Shown here: positions 1-8,815 of the stretch, piece after piece
How the letters are laid out: every line of letters begins with the position of its first letter
How positions within the stretch are numbered: the first letter of the stretch is position 1
Assembly: GCA_013178295.1 (NCBI GenBank)
Contig: JABLWW010000006.1
Location: 152,141-216,140 of the forward strand
From: Anaerolineae bacterium
GTDB lineage: Bacteria > Chloroflexota > Anaerolineae > Anaerolineales > Anaerolineaceae
Length of the DNA: 64,000 nucleotides
Direction of reading: 5' to 3'
Made by a program: the position numbers and the translations under genes
Notes under the pieces: generated by a model
Database searches by the model: none
Seen by the model: the letters and a program-made list of their open reading frames with translations, nothing else
Told to the model about the DNA's origin: nothing

Positions 1-1508
1 CTCTCTGAGAAGTAAATCCGTTCTCCCTCGGACAAACAGGATACTCGATCTTCATACACAATATAGGGCATAAATCGTGTGTTGCGATAGGCAATGATCT
101 TATCCTTGACAAAGTCCCGTATGTTTCCGTAACCGGAGCAGATTGGCAACAAGGCAAAACAGACCAGAGCAGCCGCCAGTAAGGTTGCGTTCCAGCGCTT
201 GAAAAACATGAATAACAGAATCAATGTGGTCAGAGCGAAAGGATAAACAATCGCCCCCAGAAAGTCGCCCAAATACCAGTCATAGGCGCGAGAGAAAAGC
301 AATACCCCATACGCGAGAAGCGCCAGCGCTGCTAGAACCAGCAGCGTTAGAGCAATAAGCAATACCGATAAAGCTGGTGTGAGTGGGCGGTGTGTAGCGA
401 GCATCTCTGATTGGGGGAGCAACCGCAAACGTTTTGCCAGATCAAATACAAAACGTTTGATCGTCTGCCAGCTGTTCCTAAACACATTGTCGTCAACGGG
501 CATACACTGAGAACCTAGAATAGCAACTGTCGAAACCGCAGGCCAGTAATAGCGTGTAATGGCTCCCCATTTGCCGTTGATCATGCTGATATTGAGAAAA
601 ACGATGAGACCAAAGGGTAGCAGCCACAGCACCTTTTCGTGAGGTTTCAGCTGGCTTGATTTGCTCAAAAAACCAATGATCATTAACCAGAAAGGAACGC
701 TCAAAAGAGAAAAAATATTCTCAAACCAGTTTTCGCTGCTACGCGTGTGCTCGCCAACAAAATTGAACTCACGCAGCACCTTAAAGTTTTCAAGCCGCAG
801 ACTGAAAAGAGCATCTCCCAAAAAAGCCCAATCCAGCAGCATCAAGAAGACCTGACCTATCAGCAGCCCAATCATCACAAACCCCATACATCTTATCCAG
901 CCCCTGAGATTCAGCTTTCCATCGTTGCTAAAAGCCAGCCCCAGCAAGACCGAGGCAAACGCAATGCCGCTTTCTTTGGACTTTATGGCAAAGAACCATA
1001 TTATGCCTAGCAGAATGAGTAGCCAGGCGTGTTTTGCGCGTGTATGGTGATACATTAAGTAGATATACAGCGCCAGCGTTAGCAGCATCATCACGGTAAC
1101 ATCTGCATAGGTTACACCGGATTCTTTGATCAGCGGAGGGTATGTAAAAAACAGCAGCACAGAGACAATACCATATAGGGGAGCATTGTGGCTGCGGCTC
1201 AGAAGGCGGGCGTTGATATAAATCAACAGCATCGAAGAAGCGATCAAAAATGACCAGAAAAGCCTTGCCCCTGCCAGCGGGCTGCCAGCCAGAACGAAAA
1301 ACAGCTTTTGGAAGTAAATGTGAAAATAGCGATTGAGGATGTGGGCGTGCGGTTGTGGGTTCAAAGAGACTGCCATATATTGCACTTCATCCCACGACAT
1401 CGGCCCGCCGGAATGGCGGAAAAAAAACCGCCATGCAAGGACAAATATTCCCCCCAGACAAATTGCCTCGATAACCAACATCCAGTTGATTTTATGCCGA
1501 TTTTTCAT
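1..1508 (-). CDS. GT-C type membrane glycosyltransferase (3' part cut by window edge)
   Basis: Open frame from an ATG at 1506-1508 that runs off the window without a stop, so at least 502 codons. A first membrane helix is followed by SWDEVQY, the acidic loop motif typical of PMT/ArnT-type (GT39/GT83) transferases, and then many hydrophobic segments. Such enzymes move sugars from polyprenyl-phosphate carriers outside the membrane. It follows the methyltransferase gene by 3 bases and is the last visible gene of a surface-polysaccharide operon. The acceptor cannot be told from sequence. Confidence 0.75.
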   Translation of the reverse strand, partial: MKNRHKINWMLVIEAICLGGIFVLAWRFFFRHSGGPMSWDEVQYMAVSLNPQPHAHILNRYFHIYFQKLFFVLAGSPLAGARLFWSFLIASSMLLIYINARLLSRSHNAPLYGIVSVLLFFTYPPLIKESGVTYADVTVMMLLTLALYIYLMYHHTRAKHAWLLILLGIIWFFAIKSKESGIAFASVLLGLAFSNDGKLNLRGWIRCMGFVMIGLLIGQVFLMLLDWAFLGDALFSLRLENFKVLREFNFVGEHTRSSENWFENIFSLLSVPFWLMIIGFLSKSSQLKPHEKVLWLLPFGLIVFLNISMINGKWGAITRYYWPAVSTVAILGSQCMPVDDNVFRNSWQTIKRFVFDLAKRLRLLPQSEMLATHRPLTPALSVLLIALTLLVLAALALLAYGVLLFSRAYDWYLGDFLGAIVYPFALTTLILLFMFFKRWNATLLAAALVCFALLPICSGYGNIRDFVKDKIIAYRNTRFMPYIVYEDRVSCLSEGERIYFSE

Positions 1509-1511
1509 AGC

Positions 1512-2138
1512 CTATATCGCTTCAAAGACGAAGAGTTGATTCATCCCCAGCAAAAACCGCCGATGACAGTTGAGCCGAAAACCCGCAGAATGGCAGAGGC
1601 TAATGATTTCTTTTTTCCACATACCGCCAGTTTCGCCTTCCAGCATGCCACCGCGCTTTTTATCCTCTGAATACCACCATAGCGCATGACCTATTGATCC
1701 CAGAATAGGGTCAATCATAGTGATAATCAGGCGTCCACCTTGCTTGACCAATCGTCGTGCTTCCCTGAGAACCGCTGCGCGGTAGGGAATGTGATTCAGA
1801 CAGGCTACCAGTGTGATTGTGTCAAAACTGGCATCCTCAAAGGGCAAATTGGAAGAATCTTCCACCACCAGCGCGCCGCCGCCCCACTCATGGATATCCA
1901 CACCCACACCGCTTCCATACAACCGCACCAGCGTATTCGTGCCAGCGCCGATATCCAGCAGACGACCGCGCAGATGCGGGAGCACTGCCCGCAGGCGCTC
2001 CTCTTCAAGGGTCGTCCAGCCAAATTTTGGCAGCCACGCCTGATCAAACAGTACCAGCCGAAAGGGAACACCGATAAAATCCCAGATCTCGCGTAGTAAA
2101 CCTTTTTTATCCAGGAAAGCCCTTTGCTGATCACTCAT
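1512..2138 (-). CDS. class I SAM-dependent methyltransferase
   Basis: 208 residues. The SAM-binding motif I is LLDIGAGTNTLVRL, followed by GVDIHE at strand 2 and LPFEDASFDTITLV at motif II/III, as in the Methyltransf_11 family. I chose the ATG at 2136-2138 because the longer frame runs far into asnB; this start overlaps the asnB stop by 8 bases, as expected for translational coupling. The frame ends just before the GT-C gene. In this setting it may methylate a sugar or a lipid carrier product; the substrate is unknown. Confidence 0.8.
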   Translation of the reverse strand: MSDQQRAFLDKKGLLREIWDFIGVPFRLVLFDQAWLPKFGWTTLEEERLRAVLPHLRGRLLDIGAGTNTLVRLYGSGVGVDIHEWGGGALVVEDSSNLPFEDASFDTITLVACLNHIPYRAAVLREARRLVKQGGRLIITMIDPILGSIGHALWWYSEDKKRGGMLEGETGGMWKKEIISLCHSAGFRLNCHRRFLLGMNQLFVFEAI

Positions 2139-4032
2139 GTTGCACACTTTTCTGAATGAAGGTTTGCCACCAGAGCGCCAGTGTAAGCAAACACCAAATC
2201 TGATGACTGTAATCCGCTTTCGCCGAGAAATGGTCGTGCAGCAGATGTTCCACAACACTCGGTTCAAGAAAGCCCATCTCTCTGACCCGGCGTGATGAGA
2301 GATGATCGCAGGCAAAGTCCCGTAAATCCCCCCGCAGCCAGCGGGCGTTGGGCACATTGAAGCCAGCCTTTTTGCGGTTTAGCGTTGCGGAGGGCAATCT
2401 ACCGCGCATGACTGACTTCAGTAGGAATTTTTTATTCCAAAAATCTTTCATCTTGTAACGCGGGGGAACAGTTGCCAGGAACTCCACCAGGCGATAATCC
2501 AGGAAAGGTTCACGCACCTCCAGACTGTGTGCCATGGACATGCGGTCAACCTTGACCAACATATCGTTTGGGAGGTAAAAACGCGTGTCCACATAGAGCA
2601 TACGGTTGAGCGGGTGGTGCGCGTCGCACGCGGAAAAGTATTGACGATATAATTCGAGAATATCTTGATCCGCAGATGCTCCAAGAGGAGCTAACAATTG
2701 CTGGCGCATTTGCGGGTAAAAAATCATTCGCCAGACACCATGCGCCTCTTCGGAAGTCAAACCATCCGCGGCGATGAAACGGCGGATTTTTTGATCCAGA
2801 CTGATTTTGCGATCCGATGCCGGAAGGATATTTACCAGGGGATGGATGATATTTCGCCTAAAGAAAAGCGGCAGCCGCGAGTAATAGCGGTGTAGATAAT
2901 ACGCCTGATAGGTTTCATAGCCGGCAATGGTCTCATCCGCACCATCGCCGCTGAGCGCCATGGTTACATGTTCGCGTGCCAGCTGTGAGACATAATATAC
3001 AGCCACCATAGAAGAATCAGCGGTAGGCTCTTCAGAATGCCACACGATCTTTGGTAGCACCTCAGCGGTTTTTGCATCTACTAGCCGTTCACGATGACAG
3101 GCGCCAATCTGTTGCGCCACTTGGCGGGCATAGCCGGTTTCGTCATACGAGGCTTCGGCAAAGCCAATGGTAAACGTGTTAACAGGTTCTTGCAAGTGGC
3201 GGCTCATAAGGTATGCTACGCTGCTGGAATCAACCCCGCCGCTCAAAAATGCCCCAAACGGCACATCGCTGATCAACCGTAACCGCACTGATTCATCTAG
3301 CAACGTGTAGAAGGCAGTACGATAGTGCTCCAAACTGCTATCGTTATCTTCTTCAAAGTGTAAATCCCAGTAACAGACGTCCTCTGACTCTCCCTGTGGG
3401 GTAACCATGAGATAATGCCCTGGCAAAAGCTGGCGCACCTGCGCAAACAGGGTAAAGGGTGCTGGTGTGTAATTCAACGAAAGATAGTAAGACAGAGCAC
3501 GCTTGTCCAGATCGCGATTCACGTCTGAATTCTCTAGAATTGATTTGATCTCAGATGCAAACAGCAAGGCATTTGGAAGGTGCGCATAGAAAAGCGGCTT
3601 AATGCCCAGCCGATCGCGGACTAGCCAAAGAAGCTGCCGCCGCTCATCCCAAAGCGCAAAAGCGAACATGCCATTGAAACGCTTTAGACAATCTATTCCC
3701 CACTGCTCATAAGCATGCAGGATTACCTCGCTATCGGTGTTGGAGCGAAAAATATGACCGTATGAGATCAACTGGCGGCGCAGTTCCTGAAAATTGTATA
3801 TCTCGCCGTTATACACCAGCCATATCGTTCCGTCTTCGCAACACATAGGTTGACTGGCCGCCTCGCTGAGATCAATGATTGCCAGACGGCGATGCCCCAG
3901 CCCTATCGCACCCTTTTGATAATACCCTTCCCCATCGGGACCACGGTGGGCAATCACATCTGTCATGCGCTTGATTGTTTGACGGGCAACGGGCTGCCCA
4001 TCAAAATTCAGCCTGCCGGTAATACCACACAT
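2131..4032 (-). CDS. asnB: asparagine synthase (glutamine-hydrolysing) family amidotransferase
   Basis: 633 residues. It begins MCGITGRL, which places the catalytic Cys2 of the class II glutamine amidotransferase domain. The C-terminal half has the PP-loop SGGVDSSSVAYL and the downstream SGDGADE segment of the AsnB synthetase domain. AsnB-type enzymes move ammonia from glutamine to an aspartate carboxylate through ATP activation. Homologues inside polysaccharide clusters, often called exosortase- or EPS-associated, may amidate a sugar acid instead of aspartate. The neighbours here are all glycan genes, so that second role is plausible but unproven. Confidence 0.88.
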   Translation of the reverse strand: MCGITGRLNFDGQPVARQTIKRMTDVIAHRGPDGEGYYQKGAIGLGHRRLAIIDLSEAASQPMCCEDGTIWLVYNGEIYNFQELRRQLISYGHIFRSNTDSEVILHAYEQWGIDCLKRFNGMFAFALWDERRQLLWLVRDRLGIKPLFYAHLPNALLFASEIKSILENSDVNRDLDKRALSYYLSLNYTPAPFTLFAQVRQLLPGHYLMVTPQGESEDVCYWDLHFEEDNDSSLEHYRTAFYTLLDESVRLRLISDVPFGAFLSGGVDSSSVAYLMSRHLQEPVNTFTIGFAEASYDETGYARQVAQQIGACHRERLVDAKTAEVLPKIVWHSEEPTADSSMVAVYYVSQLAREHVTMALSGDGADETIAGYETYQAYYLHRYYSRLPLFFRRNIIHPLVNILPASDRKISLDQKIRRFIAADGLTSEEAHGVWRMIFYPQMRQQLLAPLGASADQDILELYRQYFSACDAHHPLNRMLYVDTRFYLPNDMLVKVDRMSMAHSLEVREPFLDYRLVEFLATVPPRYKMKDFWNKKFLLKSVMRGRLPSATLNRKKAGFNVPNARWLRGDLRDFACDHLSSRRVREMGFLEPSVVEHLLHDHFSAKADYSHQIWCLLTLALWWQTFIQKSVQHE

Positions 4033-4036
4033 TTAC

Positions 4037-4903
4037 TTACTCGTATCTCTCAAGACGCAATTGGGATATTTGATCGGAAAGCAGCCCCAAAACAAACATC
4101 AGCAAGGCGGTGATGATGGCAAGCATTGAACCCACGCTGACACCTCTGCCCATCAGGGCATACGGCACGCCCCATGCCACCCCTACCAGTCCGATGATCA
4201 GACTGATGGGTATAAAAACACGCAGCGGGTCAAAAAGCACCGCCAGACGCAGGATCAGCAGTATCGTGTCAAAACCCGTTTGCAGAGATACCCTGCTTTT
4301 GCCGGAGCGTCGGGCAGCAGTGGCGATCGGCACATACAACACGCGGTAGCCTCGTTTGATCATTGCCAGTGTGATGGTTGTGGAAAACGAGAAACCGTTG
4401 GGGCACAAATGTATATAACGCCTGACAATGTCGGCGGCGAAAATTCGGAAACCGCTATTGAGGTCGGGTATGTTACGCTCGGCGATGTAATTTGCCATCA
4501 GCGCAAGCAGCCACTTACCAGGCATGCGCCAAGGCGTGCTGTGGATTACCCCGCTGCGTTGACCTATGATCATATCGGCTTCCATTGCTCGTTCCCATAG
4601 TATTGGAATATCGGACGGGTGGTGCTGCCCATCCGAGTCCATAGTGAGGATATACTGTCCTTTTGCAGCCCGTATTCCAACTTTTAAGGCGGCTCCATAA
4701 CCGAGATTGGTGTGGTTAAACAATACAATTGCCCCGGCTTCGGCCGCTCGTTGTGCTGTGGTATCCAGCGACCCATCATCCACCACGATGATCTCGCAGA
4801 TAAAGTCGGCGTGTAATGCCTTAATCCCCTCAATCACGTGGGCAATCGCTTCTTCTTCGTTATATGCGGGAATGACGATGCTTAGCTTTTCATTCTCTTG
4901 CAC
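4037..4903 (-). CDS. family 2 glycosyltransferase, polyprenyl-phosphate type
   Basis: 288 residues, GTG start at 4901-4903 inside the end of the upstream gene (14-base overlap). N-terminal GT-A domain: IVIPAYNEEEAI, VVDDGS nucleotide-binding motif and MDSDGQH (the DxD metal site). The C-terminus has two membrane helices. This matches the DPM1/DPG synthase-like group, which loads a sugar onto polyprenyl phosphate on the cytoplasmic face. Its product could feed the GT-C transferases on each side (inference). Confidence 0.88.
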   Translation of the reverse strand: MQENEKLSIVIPAYNEEEAIAHVIEGIKALHADFICEIIVVDDGSLDTTAQRAAEAGAIVLFNHTNLGYGAALKVGIRAAKGQYILTMDSDGQHHPSDIPILWERAMEADMIIGQRSGVIHSTPWRMPGKWLLALMANYIAERNIPDLNSGFRIFAADIVRRYIHLCPNGFSFSTTITLAMIKRGYRVLYVPIATAARRSGKSRVSLQTGFDTILLILRLAVLFDPLRVFIPISLIIGLVGVAWGVPYALMGRGVSVGSMLAIITALLMFVLGLLSDQISQLRLERYE

Positions 4904-6527
4904 GCGATAATTGTATCATTTTTTCAAACACCCCCCATCCTAAAATCAGGACTGCTATCAGCACAAGAAACTCGCTGGCGTATACATAGCGCGGCGAAGG
5001 GGCATCCGACAATACAATGATGATGAGCGCCACAAGGTGTGCTGCGACCAGCGTTAAGCCGATATACGCACCCTGACTGCGCAGGAAAACTATTGCTGCC
5101 AGACACAGGAACAAAATCCCCCAAAAGCTTAGAACAGGTTGCAGCCATAATGGTAAATCGAGAAAATGATTGATATTGAGGCGTGTAACCTGACTTGCCA
5201 TAATCTTAAAAGAGTTCCAGGCAAAACGGTAGTATTCGTGCCAATGATGCTTGAGCAGAATTTGTGAAACAGTTTGCATTAGCCGAATCTGGTCTGGAAG
5301 CGGCTTGCCGGGTAACGCCTGTCTTAATGCGTATTCGTTGACCACCCAGAGATTACTTGCCAGGAGGTTTGCCACGTGAGCGTACGACCCTTCGGGGTAA
5401 AGGGATAGGATACGCGCTTGCTCAGCGTGTTTTATTTCCAGCGCGCTGAGCAGATAACGGCGCGCTGTCTCATCTGGCATCCGATCAACATCTTCAGCTT
5501 TTGCCACCTGCAGGGCAAATGCCGTTCGCGAATAAGCATACATTGGGCTTGCTACAGAGATTGTCCAGTCTCCCTTAAGGGAGCGATAAATCAAGGGGGA
5601 AAACGCGGTCAGAAGCAACACGGCGACCGAGACAAAAGCCATCTTCCAGCTCCTGTGCCAGTCTGCTTTCAAAGCAGCCACGAGCATGGAAAGCCAGAGT
5701 ACAATACCATACGCACCAGCCGGGCGGGTAAGAAACATGAACGCGCTGAGCAATGCCCCTATGGGAAGCAGACAGGAGTGACGACTTTTGACGTATAGTA
5801 GAAACACCGCTAACAGTAAAAGCAGCCAGCCCTGTGTCAAGGTTTCGGAGAGAACCACGTCAATCTCGTGAGACAAAAAGCAGCCATCGTAAATGAGCAG
5901 GAAGAACACTGCAGAAAGTGAAGGATCAATCAGTGTCATCAAAGCTGTGCAGGCAGCCAGGCTTGAAATCAAGAGGAAAACTTTTTGCGCCCTGACAACT
6001 TTAAGTAAAGGATGATCGCGTATTGTAATCGGTTGTCCATAATACGTCTTGAGGGCTGTGAAATCAAATTCATCATCCTCATTCCCTATGATAAGATTAA
6101 CAAACATTGGGTAAAGCGGGGGGCGCACCGAGTTTTCGGAAGGCTTTTTTATATAACCAAGCGAGTCGGGGCTTACATAAAAGGTGTTCCAGCTGGAATG
6201 ATACCCAAAATCTCCGCGTGTTGCTACGACGGTTATCAGAAAATAGGCGATTGCCAGAGAAACAAGCAGCGAAACTTTGTGCCATAGTACATATCCAGCG
6301 AATTTCCTGTAACCAACGTATGCACAGGTGAGGGAAGCAACCACAACCAAGCCCCACAGGTATCTCTGGCGCATAACGATGGATGTCTCTCCAAATGCAA
6401 GCTCTATGGGCGCAGCGCGGTTGAAACCGACTCCCAATATCCCTAAACAGACCAGCACGACAAACAACCATGCCCATGTCGGGCGGCGTGTGTTTTTTGG
6501 GCTTATAAGACGAGGGGGAATGTGCAT
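4890..6527 (-). CDS. multi-spanning membrane protein, probable GT-C glycosyltransferase
   Basis: 545 residues with about ten hydrophobic segments. The first helix is near residues 17-37 and is followed by more helices and a large periplasmic loop region. Resemblance to GT-C/ArnT proteins rests on size, topology and neighbours; the DE motif after helix 1 is not obvious here. The start ATG at 6525-6527 has AAAAAGGGAAA upstream. It is the first gene of the minus-strand polysaccharide run. Confidence 0.6.
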   Translation of the reverse strand: MHIPPRLISPKNTRRPTWAWLFVVLVCLGILGVGFNRAAPIELAFGETSIVMRQRYLWGLVVVASLTCAYVGYRKFAGYVLWHKVSLLVSLAIAYFLITVVATRGDFGYHSSWNTFYVSPDSLGYIKKPSENSVRPPLYPMFVNLIIGNEDDEFDFTALKTYYGQPITIRDHPLLKVVRAQKVFLLISSLAACTALMTLIDPSLSAVFFLLIYDGCFLSHEIDVVLSETLTQGWLLLLLAVFLLYVKSRHSCLLPIGALLSAFMFLTRPAGAYGIVLWLSMLVAALKADWHRSWKMAFVSVAVLLLTAFSPLIYRSLKGDWTISVASPMYAYSRTAFALQVAKAEDVDRMPDETARRYLLSALEIKHAEQARILSLYPEGSYAHVANLLASNLWVVNEYALRQALPGKPLPDQIRLMQTVSQILLKHHWHEYYRFAWNSFKIMASQVTRLNINHFLDLPLWLQPVLSFWGILFLCLAAIVFLRSQGAYIGLTLVAAHLVALIIIVLSDAPSPRYVYASEFLVLIAVLILGWGVFEKMIQLSRARE

Positions 6528-6634
6528 GAAATTTCCCTTTTTACCCAGGTGATAGCTTACTTAATGTTCTCAGACACACAGCACCCCTAAACGAAACCTC
6601 TTGGATTATAATGATGTCCTATATATTTATCAAC

Positions 6635-6640
6635 AAAGGA
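6635..6640 (+). promoter_or_regulatory. ribosome binding site of the selenoprotein gene
   Basis: AAAGGA, nine bases upstream of the ATG at 6650. It decides the start of the selenoprotein frame. A TATAAT hexamer at 6607-6612 could be its -10 box, but no good -35 is visible. Confidence 0.65.
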
Positions 6641-6649
6641 TACTGTTGA

Positions 6650-6874
6650 ATGGTAAAATGCATTCAAATCAAATACTGCCCAATTTGAAATTATAAGCCC
6701 CGCGCTGCCAGTCTGGCAGCCCAAATCCAGCGCAGGCTTGGTCTTGAGGTAACAATCGAACCGGGCGTCGAGGGACAATTTGATGTTGTGGCTGATGGGA
6801 AAACGATCTATTCCAAGTTCAAGACAGGCAGGTTTCCTGAAGAGGATGATATTGTGAAAATGCTGGGGGGGTGA
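6650..6874 (+). CDS. SelW/Rdx-family selenoprotein with in-frame TGA as selenocysteine (U13)
   Basis: 75 codons, ATG at 6650 to TGA at 6872-6874, with a second in-frame TGA at 6686-6688. Read as selenocysteine, the N-terminus is VKCIQIKYCPIUNYKPRA, which has the CxxU redox motif of the SelW/SelT/SelH (Rdx) thioredoxin-like family at C10-U13. The rest also fits the family: EGQFDVVADGKTIYSKF near residues 41-57 and GRFPEEDDIV at 60-69. The frame stays open and family-like after the TGA, so a mutated stop is unlikely. A hairpin with SECIS geometry follows the TGA, and a tRNA-Sec gene lies at 31.4 kb. The gene is convergent with ecfT, with one base between the two stops. The redox partner is unknown. 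Confidence 0.9.
6704..6720 (+). promoter_or_regulatory. bacterial-type SECIS hairpin
   Basis: GCTGCCA at 6704-6710 pairs perfectly with TGGCAGC at 6714-6720 around the loop GTC. The loop begins with G, and 22 bases separate the TGA from the loop. Known bacterial SECIS elements have a short stem just after the UGA, a G early in the apical loop, and the loop roughly 16-37 bases downstream. All of these hold. It would be bound by the SelB elongation factor; selB itself is not in the window. Confidence 0.82.
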
Positions 6875-6875
6875 A

Positions 6876-7733
6876 TCAAAGCAAGAATCCCGGTACCCAG
6901 AATTTGCCCATCCCAAACAGCGAGAAGCTGATAGACAACAGCAGGATCAGCACGCCGAAACCGATCAGCGCGTAATCGCGACGTCTATATTTTAGCTCTT
7001 CCAGCCATGTTCTGGGACCAACGCCAAATGCCCGCAAGTCCATAGCGTCAATGATATCCTCGCTGCCTGCGATGGCGTGAATGGTTACTGGCACAATTAG
7101 CGGCGCCAATTTGCGTATCTGGGCAATCAGTCCCCCGCTGATCTTTTCGATTTCATATCCCCGCGCCCGCTGCGCGTCCAGTGTCAGGTTAAAATCGCGC
7201 CCAAAGGTGGGGATGAATCGCATAGTCAAATCCATGCCATAAGCAACTTTATCTGGCAGCCCAAGCCCGCGAAAAGTCACCCCGTAGTGTGCCGGGTTGA
7301 GTGAATAGGGTAACAGAATAGTCATGCTGGCAAGGCTGAAAACGCGCGCCAGCATTGCCATCGCATAGGCTGTTTTTTCAGCGGTAATGCGCAGCACGGG
7401 CTGCCAGCCCAGAATGGAAAACGGTGCAGCAAAGCGCGCAATGAGATGCTCTTCCCGATACAGCTCTATCCCTCCACGTCCTGTCAGAAAGGTGAGAAAG
7501 GAAAAGAAAACGATGAAGCCACCAATAAATAACCAGGCGCGGTACATCTCACGCCAGCGGATGCCGGAGGTGAAAACTACAATCAGCGCCATGGCGAGGA
7601 AGATTGCCTGATAGCGCATGTCCCAAAACAGCAATGTTGAGGCAATAAAGGTAGCATAAAAGATAAGCCAGGCGCGTGGGTCAAAGCTCTGGATCAGCGA
7701 TCTGCGTTTTCGATACCGCCACGTAACCAACAT
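6876..7733 (-). CDS. ecfT: ECF transporter transmembrane (T) component
   Basis: 285 residues, CbiQ/EcfT family. Several membrane helices lie in the N-terminal half. The cytoplasmic coupling helices carry the two conserved Ala-Arg-Gly-like motifs as AQRARGYE and AMDLRAFG, which bind the ATPases. The ATG at 7731-7733 is preceded by GAGGA seven bases away. It is the last gene of the ecfA-ecfS-ecfT transcript, and a 16-bp hairpin sits just before its ribosome site. Confidence 0.9.
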   Translation of the reverse strand: MLVTWRYRKRRSLIQSFDPRAWLIFYATFIASTLLFWDMRYQAIFLAMALIVVFTSGIRWREMYRAWLFIGGFIVFFSFLTFLTGRGGIELYREEHLIARFAAPFSILGWQPVLRITAEKTAYAMAMLARVFSLASMTILLPYSLNPAHYGVTFRGLGLPDKVAYGMDLTMRFIPTFGRDFNLTLDAQRARGYEIEKISGGLIAQIRKLAPLIVPVTIHAIAGSEDIIDAMDLRAFGVGPRTWLEELKYRRRDYALIGFGVLILLLSISFSLFGMGKFWVPGFLL

Positions 7734-7749
7734 AGCTTTGTCCTCGTCG

Positions 7750-7786
7750 GTTTCTAGGGCTATCCAAGAGGGATAGCCCTAGAAAC
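7750..7786 (-). repeat. perfect 16-bp intercistronic hairpin between ecfS and ecfT
   Basis: The arms at 7750-7765 and 7771-7786 are exact reverse complements with a five-base loop. No T-tract follows in the direction of transcription. The ecfT ribosome site begins a few bases later. It may stabilise the upstream message or limit ecfT translation (inference). I saw no second copy in the window. Confidence 0.7.
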
Positions 7787-7804
7787 AATTGCGATAAAGT
7801 CCTT

Positions 7805-8737
7805 CTAACGCCCCGTTTGTTTCTGCACCGAATCGTATGCCACAACCAAAATAGGCACCAGAATCGCGGCAAAAAGCATATTTGGCCCTGCGGAGGGCAA
7901 AAATTCACCTACAATTGCCACTGCTGGTGGGAAACCATTGATCCAAATATCCGAGATGGCTGCGAACCCTAACCCGATGAAATTGCCCAGCATGCTCCAG
8001 GTTACCGCGGCTGCAATATTGATGTTGCTGCCAAAGGCAAAGCGTACAATTAACACCAGCACCAAACCAACAATGGCGGAGAGACCAGCAAAAGTGGAGA
8101 TGGTTGCGTCCCCAAAGATGTTGTTTTCCGGGTCAAAATACACCATATTTGCCAGTGAGGGGTTGATTGCCCAGATCAGTGTGGCAAGCACGGCCAGCAC
8201 AGCGCTGATGATCAAGACCACATTCAGGCTTTTCTTCTTGTCGTCAAAAAGCCATACCATACCGGCAATCATACCTACCAGACCATTGCCGACGCTCCAC
8301 TGGGGGGAGAGACCAAACCCCGTCAACGCGTCTCCGAACATGTTTCCCACAGCCCCGGTAAACAGCCCCACGGCGGGGCCAAAGGCATAGCCAAAGAACA
8401 TTGGTATGGCAATTGCCGGGCGCAGTGCCACCTGGCTGACTGAGGGGACCACAAAGACGGTTCCGTTGAACAGATAAGAAAATACTGCATAGAGCGCCGC
8501 ACCGATCGCCATATACACCACCTGACGGGTACCCACTTCCCAGGCGTTGCTGCTGCGGGTCAGGTAATAGATGACAAAGACGGCAAGCAAGCCGATAGCG
8601 ACAAATACAAAACGCAGCACACCGGTTTCGTCCAGTTGCAAGTCGGGGTTGATCAGGGGCGCAATCAATGCAATTGCCAGAAAGAAAACAAAAACCGCTA
8701 CCAGAGATACAATAACAGAGATCAGACCAGATTTCAT
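7805..8737 (-). CDS. ECF transporter substrate-binding (S) component, unusually long
   Basis: 310 residues from the ATG at 8735-8737, which has AGGAGAAGG just upstream; a longer frame to 8776 lacks this. The core, from about residue 70, resembles ECF S proteins: MAIGAALYAVFSYLF, then ALRPAIAIPMFFGYAFGPAVG and FTGAVGNMFGDAL. Usual S components have about 180-200 residues and six helices, whereas this one has two extra N-terminal helices and a longer middle part. The substrate cannot be read from sequence. The SAM hydrolase in the same operon hints at a purine, methionine or related ligand, with low confidence. Confidence 0.75.
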   Translation of the reverse strand: MKSGLISVIVSLVAVFVFFLAIALIAPLINPDLQLDETGVLRFVFVAIGLLAVFVIYYLTRSSNAWEVGTRQVVYMAIGAALYAVFSYLFNGTVFVVPSVSQVALRPAIAIPMFFGYAFGPAVGLFTGAVGNMFGDALTGFGLSPQWSVGNGLVGMIAGMVWLFDDKKKSLNVVLIISAVLAVLATLIWAINPSLANMVYFDPENNIFGDATISTFAGLSAIVGLVLVLIVRFAFGSNINIAAAVTWSMLGNFIGLGFAAISDIWINGFPPAVAIVGEFLPSAGPNMLFAAILVPILVVAYDSVQKQTGR

Positions 8738-8815
8738 GGGTAACCTTCTCCTTTCGTGAAAAAATATGCTATACACATGGCTTACAATTCGCAGCCTGGA
8801 TTGTCACAGCAATCC

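Noticed and set aside
6587-6916. Open frame of 109 codons on the minus strand over the selenoprotein gene
   Set aside because: It overlaps the ecfT end in another frame, has no ribosome site or family resemblance, and the plus strand carries the conserved SelW-like frame.
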